In this document: piece by piece, positions 61,212-64,000 of the stretch | How positions within the stretch are numbered: the first letter of the stretch is position 1 | How the letters are laid out: every line of letters begins with the position of its first letter | Assembly: GCA_024529925.1 (NCBI GenBank) | Contig: JAFEUB010000736.1 | Span: 3,766,501 to 3,830,500 of the forward strand | Direction: 5' to 3' | Origin: Ophthalmolycus amberensis | Lineage: Eukaryota > Chordata > Actinopteri > Perciformes > Zoarcidae | Length of the DNA stretch: 64,000 nt | The notes under the pieces: model-generated | The model's input: the letters and a program-made list of their open reading frames with translations, nothing else | Database searches by the model: none | What the model was told of the DNA's origin: nothing | Translations under genes and position numbers: made by a program

Positions 61212-62600
61212 ATAAAATAACCATATAGTGATTATCTATAAATATGACTATTTATTAATTTAAAATGTGTCTCTCAAACAAGTACAATACTTGTGTATTT
61301 ATTTATTTAAATGTGAATGTAGCAAAACAAAAAAGTTAATTTAAATTTAAATATTTATATTTTTTGTTCAGATAATACATTTGTTTATCATTATATGAGA
61401 CCATATATTCCGAAAATATAATACAAGCAAAATAAAGGCTATTAAAATTTTGCTCAGCAAAAACAAGGCCAAAACAAATTCAATCAGGACTACATTACAG
61501 CCTAAGAGCCAAGTTAAATATAGGCAGAATTTTCTGAAAGATAGGAAAACAAGAATGTGAACCAATATTAATATTGATATTACAGTAGCCTGTTGGCCCA
61601 GCTGACTCACTTCTGTCTGTGGAGTGCTGCTGCCACCATGTGTTTTATGGGAGGCTCTGCATGCAGAAAGCTGGAGGCAACGTGTGCAAACAGACTCTTA
61701 TTGATCACATAATGGATGAACACTTTCTTTTTACATCTGCAAGGGACCCAAATGATAAAGCGGCTAACCTTCCTGTAAAGGGTCACAGTGTTTTCTGATA
61801 CTCAGTGACCTGACGATACCCAGTCGTCAGGAAAAATCTTTATTTAGCTGATAATCCCAAAATACTAGCACACACTGTTACCCTTCTTCACGTGCACATA
61901 AGCAGTTTTAACAAAAGAGTGATTTTCTATTCTTAACTTCTTAGATTGTTTCATCTGAATCTGAAAGTAACAGAGGCCTGGAGCAGTCAAAGTACTATCC
62001 AGTACTTCATAAAAAAAGAAGACAAAAAGGGATCTGAAATTGAGAAACAAAACAGTATTTTTCTTCTTTCTTACAGCCCCTAAATTGGGAAGCACCATCT
62101 TAGAACACTGTTTGGTTTATATGTGTACGGCCAAGTAGTTGCTAAAAAGTCCTGTGAAAGAGTGGAAGTTCTATAAAGTAGTTCAGGTAAAACTTAACAA
62201 GCTTGCCTGTCAGCATTACTCTGCAGGCTGAGGTAACCTCTGGTAATCTTCTGGTTGATTAGAGCAGGATGCTATGCCTTGGGATGTGGGCAACCAAGGC
62301 ATGGTCAGTTATGGTTAAAGATCTGTTTTCCTCACACAAGTACGATCATGAATAAACTCAAATTGTTGTGGCTACGTCCATATTGGTGCAATATATTTAA
62401 TGTTTGATTTTAAAGTCATCCAAAAGATAGTTTTTTTTGTAATCAAAAACATGTATATCATTTAATAACATTATAATAACATTTCAAAGTAATCTGACCT
62501 AGCCCTGATCGGGCATGAAGGTTTATCACAAGCACACAGCTGATAAACCACATTCACATACAAAGTGCTTCCAAAACACACCTTCTCTGTCTTAACCATT
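61212..62600. other. AT-rich intergenic DNA right of ino80c
   Basis: No exon with paired splice sites and no RNA gene was recognised. ORFs at 61368-61610 and 61865-62098 are AT-rich, hydrophobic and without family resemblance. Confidence 0.55.
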
Positions 62601-62619
62601 TTCACAAAAAAAGAGACAT

Positions 62620-63922
62620 AATGCAGTTATTCTTTAGACTTTTATTTCTTTGAATATATTTGATCAAATGTAAAATCAAACATTTGAAGTAAAGATTAAA
62701 CAGTTTCTGACTAGCAAACCTCAACACCATCAAAATAAGGGAACATTATTGATATTACGACATACTGTACGCAGGACATACTGCATCTTGGCTGAGATTT
62801 ATCCAACAAACGGACCGATTTACAAAATCCTTTTTTTTAAAGTCTTTTACTCCCATAATTTCCTGTTTTTTGAGCTGGTGTGAAAAAAAATATCTTAGGT
62901 GACGCTATATCCTGTATTTCTTTCAAATAAATGATGTATTTTTTAAATTAAACTTCACTTCAAAGGTCTGTACATCAGGATCAGTGTTTTTTCCTCTCCA
63001 CTGTCATACCAAGGTCATACCAACATTATAATGGAAGACTTTGGCTATTTACAAATCACTGAGATGCTGTACTGACAGAGTACAGTTTCTCTCAGACATG
63101 CTGTACATTACTTCTGTGTATTAGTTAGACTAAACCCCACCCCCACCCCATATAACAAAGTGCAATTCCATAGATCACCACAAGGCGGTGCTTATACACC
63201 ATATTCAACATCATTTAGAAAGGCTCTTTCAAATTTTAAGTGGCCCAGTTTAATTAAGCATATTTATGAGCATATATTTATGCACTTATTTGCTTTCTTG
63301 CCGAGTCACCGCACACTCAGCAAGAATACGAAGTTGATTTCGCAAAATGTGAAATTATTCCTTTAAGCATCAATTCTAAATTTCAAAGATTTGTCTGTGT
63401 CAAGATGTCATTTCAGGTCTGTAATTGAAAAATAAAAAAATGTATTTTGAAAAAAAACTACAAACACAGGCCAGGCTCACGAGAGAGGAAATGACTACAA
63501 AGACAAACTGATGGAACAGTACCTCTACTTTGTAACAGTGAAGAATATAAGACCACATCAGTTTGGTGAAGAACAGTCACTGGGCAGTGTTAAGCCTGAG
63601 CAGTCAAACACAAACAGAAGAGAACAGTCTGGTTACTGGGTTTACAATTAACACCTTTCAGGAGTTGTAAAAGGTCAATGGCTATTATTATGAATTGCAG
63701 TTCACATACATGTTACAGTGTGCAAGTCAAATTCTGTTCCGAGGAGGCCAAATGTATGTAGATGTTTCCAAAGAACTGTAGCACATTCATGAACATTAGA
63801 TCAATACCTGAACTGACCGAAACGACAGCAGGACCACTTGATATTGGTGAGTTAATGGAATGATTGAAGAAGGAGGCGCTGTGGCACATACAGTACATAG
63901 GCTACATAAGGGTTAGAATATC

Positions 63923-63967
<45 letters not shown>

Positions 63968-64000
63968 TACACTCTCCAGGATACAATGTACTGTACATGA
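62620..64000 (-). other. Possible 3' UTR of a minus-strand gene entering from the right
   Basis: On the minus strand an AATAAA occurs at 62646-62641, and the preceding 1.3 kb is non-coding, non-repetitive and moderately complex, as long vertebrate 3' UTRs are. A CA repeat lies at 63928-63965. No coding exon is visible, so this remains a guess. Confidence 0.25.
63928..63965 (+). repeat. (CA)n microsatellite
   Basis: About 19 CA units near the right edge of the window. Confidence 0.95.

Overview
The window is nuclear DNA from a teleost fish, most likely a percomorph. It is intron-rich, dense in CA/GT, CT and poly-G/C tracts, and carries repeat fragments typical of fish genomes. All four recognised genes are vertebrate protein-coding genes split into short exons. 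No prokaryotic genes, CRISPR arrays, rRNA genes or intact autonomous transposons were seen.

Layout, left to right. (1) The 5' half of a minus-strand gene for a TPR protein of the Acl4 type, a ribosomal-protein-L4 assembly chaperone. Its start codon is at 1710, four coding exons reach down to 834, and the rest lies beyond the left edge. (2) A compact region at 1711-2312 shared with a divergent plus-strand gene. (3) mindy3 (MINDY-3 / FAM188A, a K48-specific deubiquitinase): 15 coding exons from 3043 to 20386, 448 codons, with a poly(A) signal at 21183. Its 7.9 kb intron 10 starts with a GC donor and contains a non-autonomous transposon lodged in a long AT microsatellite. (4) A gap holding the upstream region of the next gene, with a perfect CArG box and a homeodomain-like inverted repeat. 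(5) itga8 (integrin alpha-8): 30 coding exons from 23694 to 57511, 1055 codons, followed by a 3' UTR with poly(A) signals at 58260 and 58772. (6) ino80c (INO80 complex subunit C, YL1 C-terminal domain) on the minus strand: five exons, 61064 down to 59639, 202 codons, convergent with itga8. (7) About 2.9 kb with no recognisable exon, which may include the 3' UTR of a minus-strand gene entering from the right.

Every coding exon was assembled by hand. Each junction was checked for splice dinucleotides and reading phase, and the products match the expected family lengths and landmark motifs.

The genes are not a functional pathway. They cover ribosome assembly, ubiquitin editing, cell-matrix adhesion and chromatin remodelling. 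The mindy3-itga8 pair in the same orientation matches the mammalian arrangement as I recall it (human 10p13). The most notable findings are a minor-spliceosome AT-AC intron in the Acl4-like gene (987-1114), the GC-AG intron in mindy3, and a 58-unit CT repeat that forms the polypyrimidine tract of itga8 exon 14. I found no convincing new multi-gene system.
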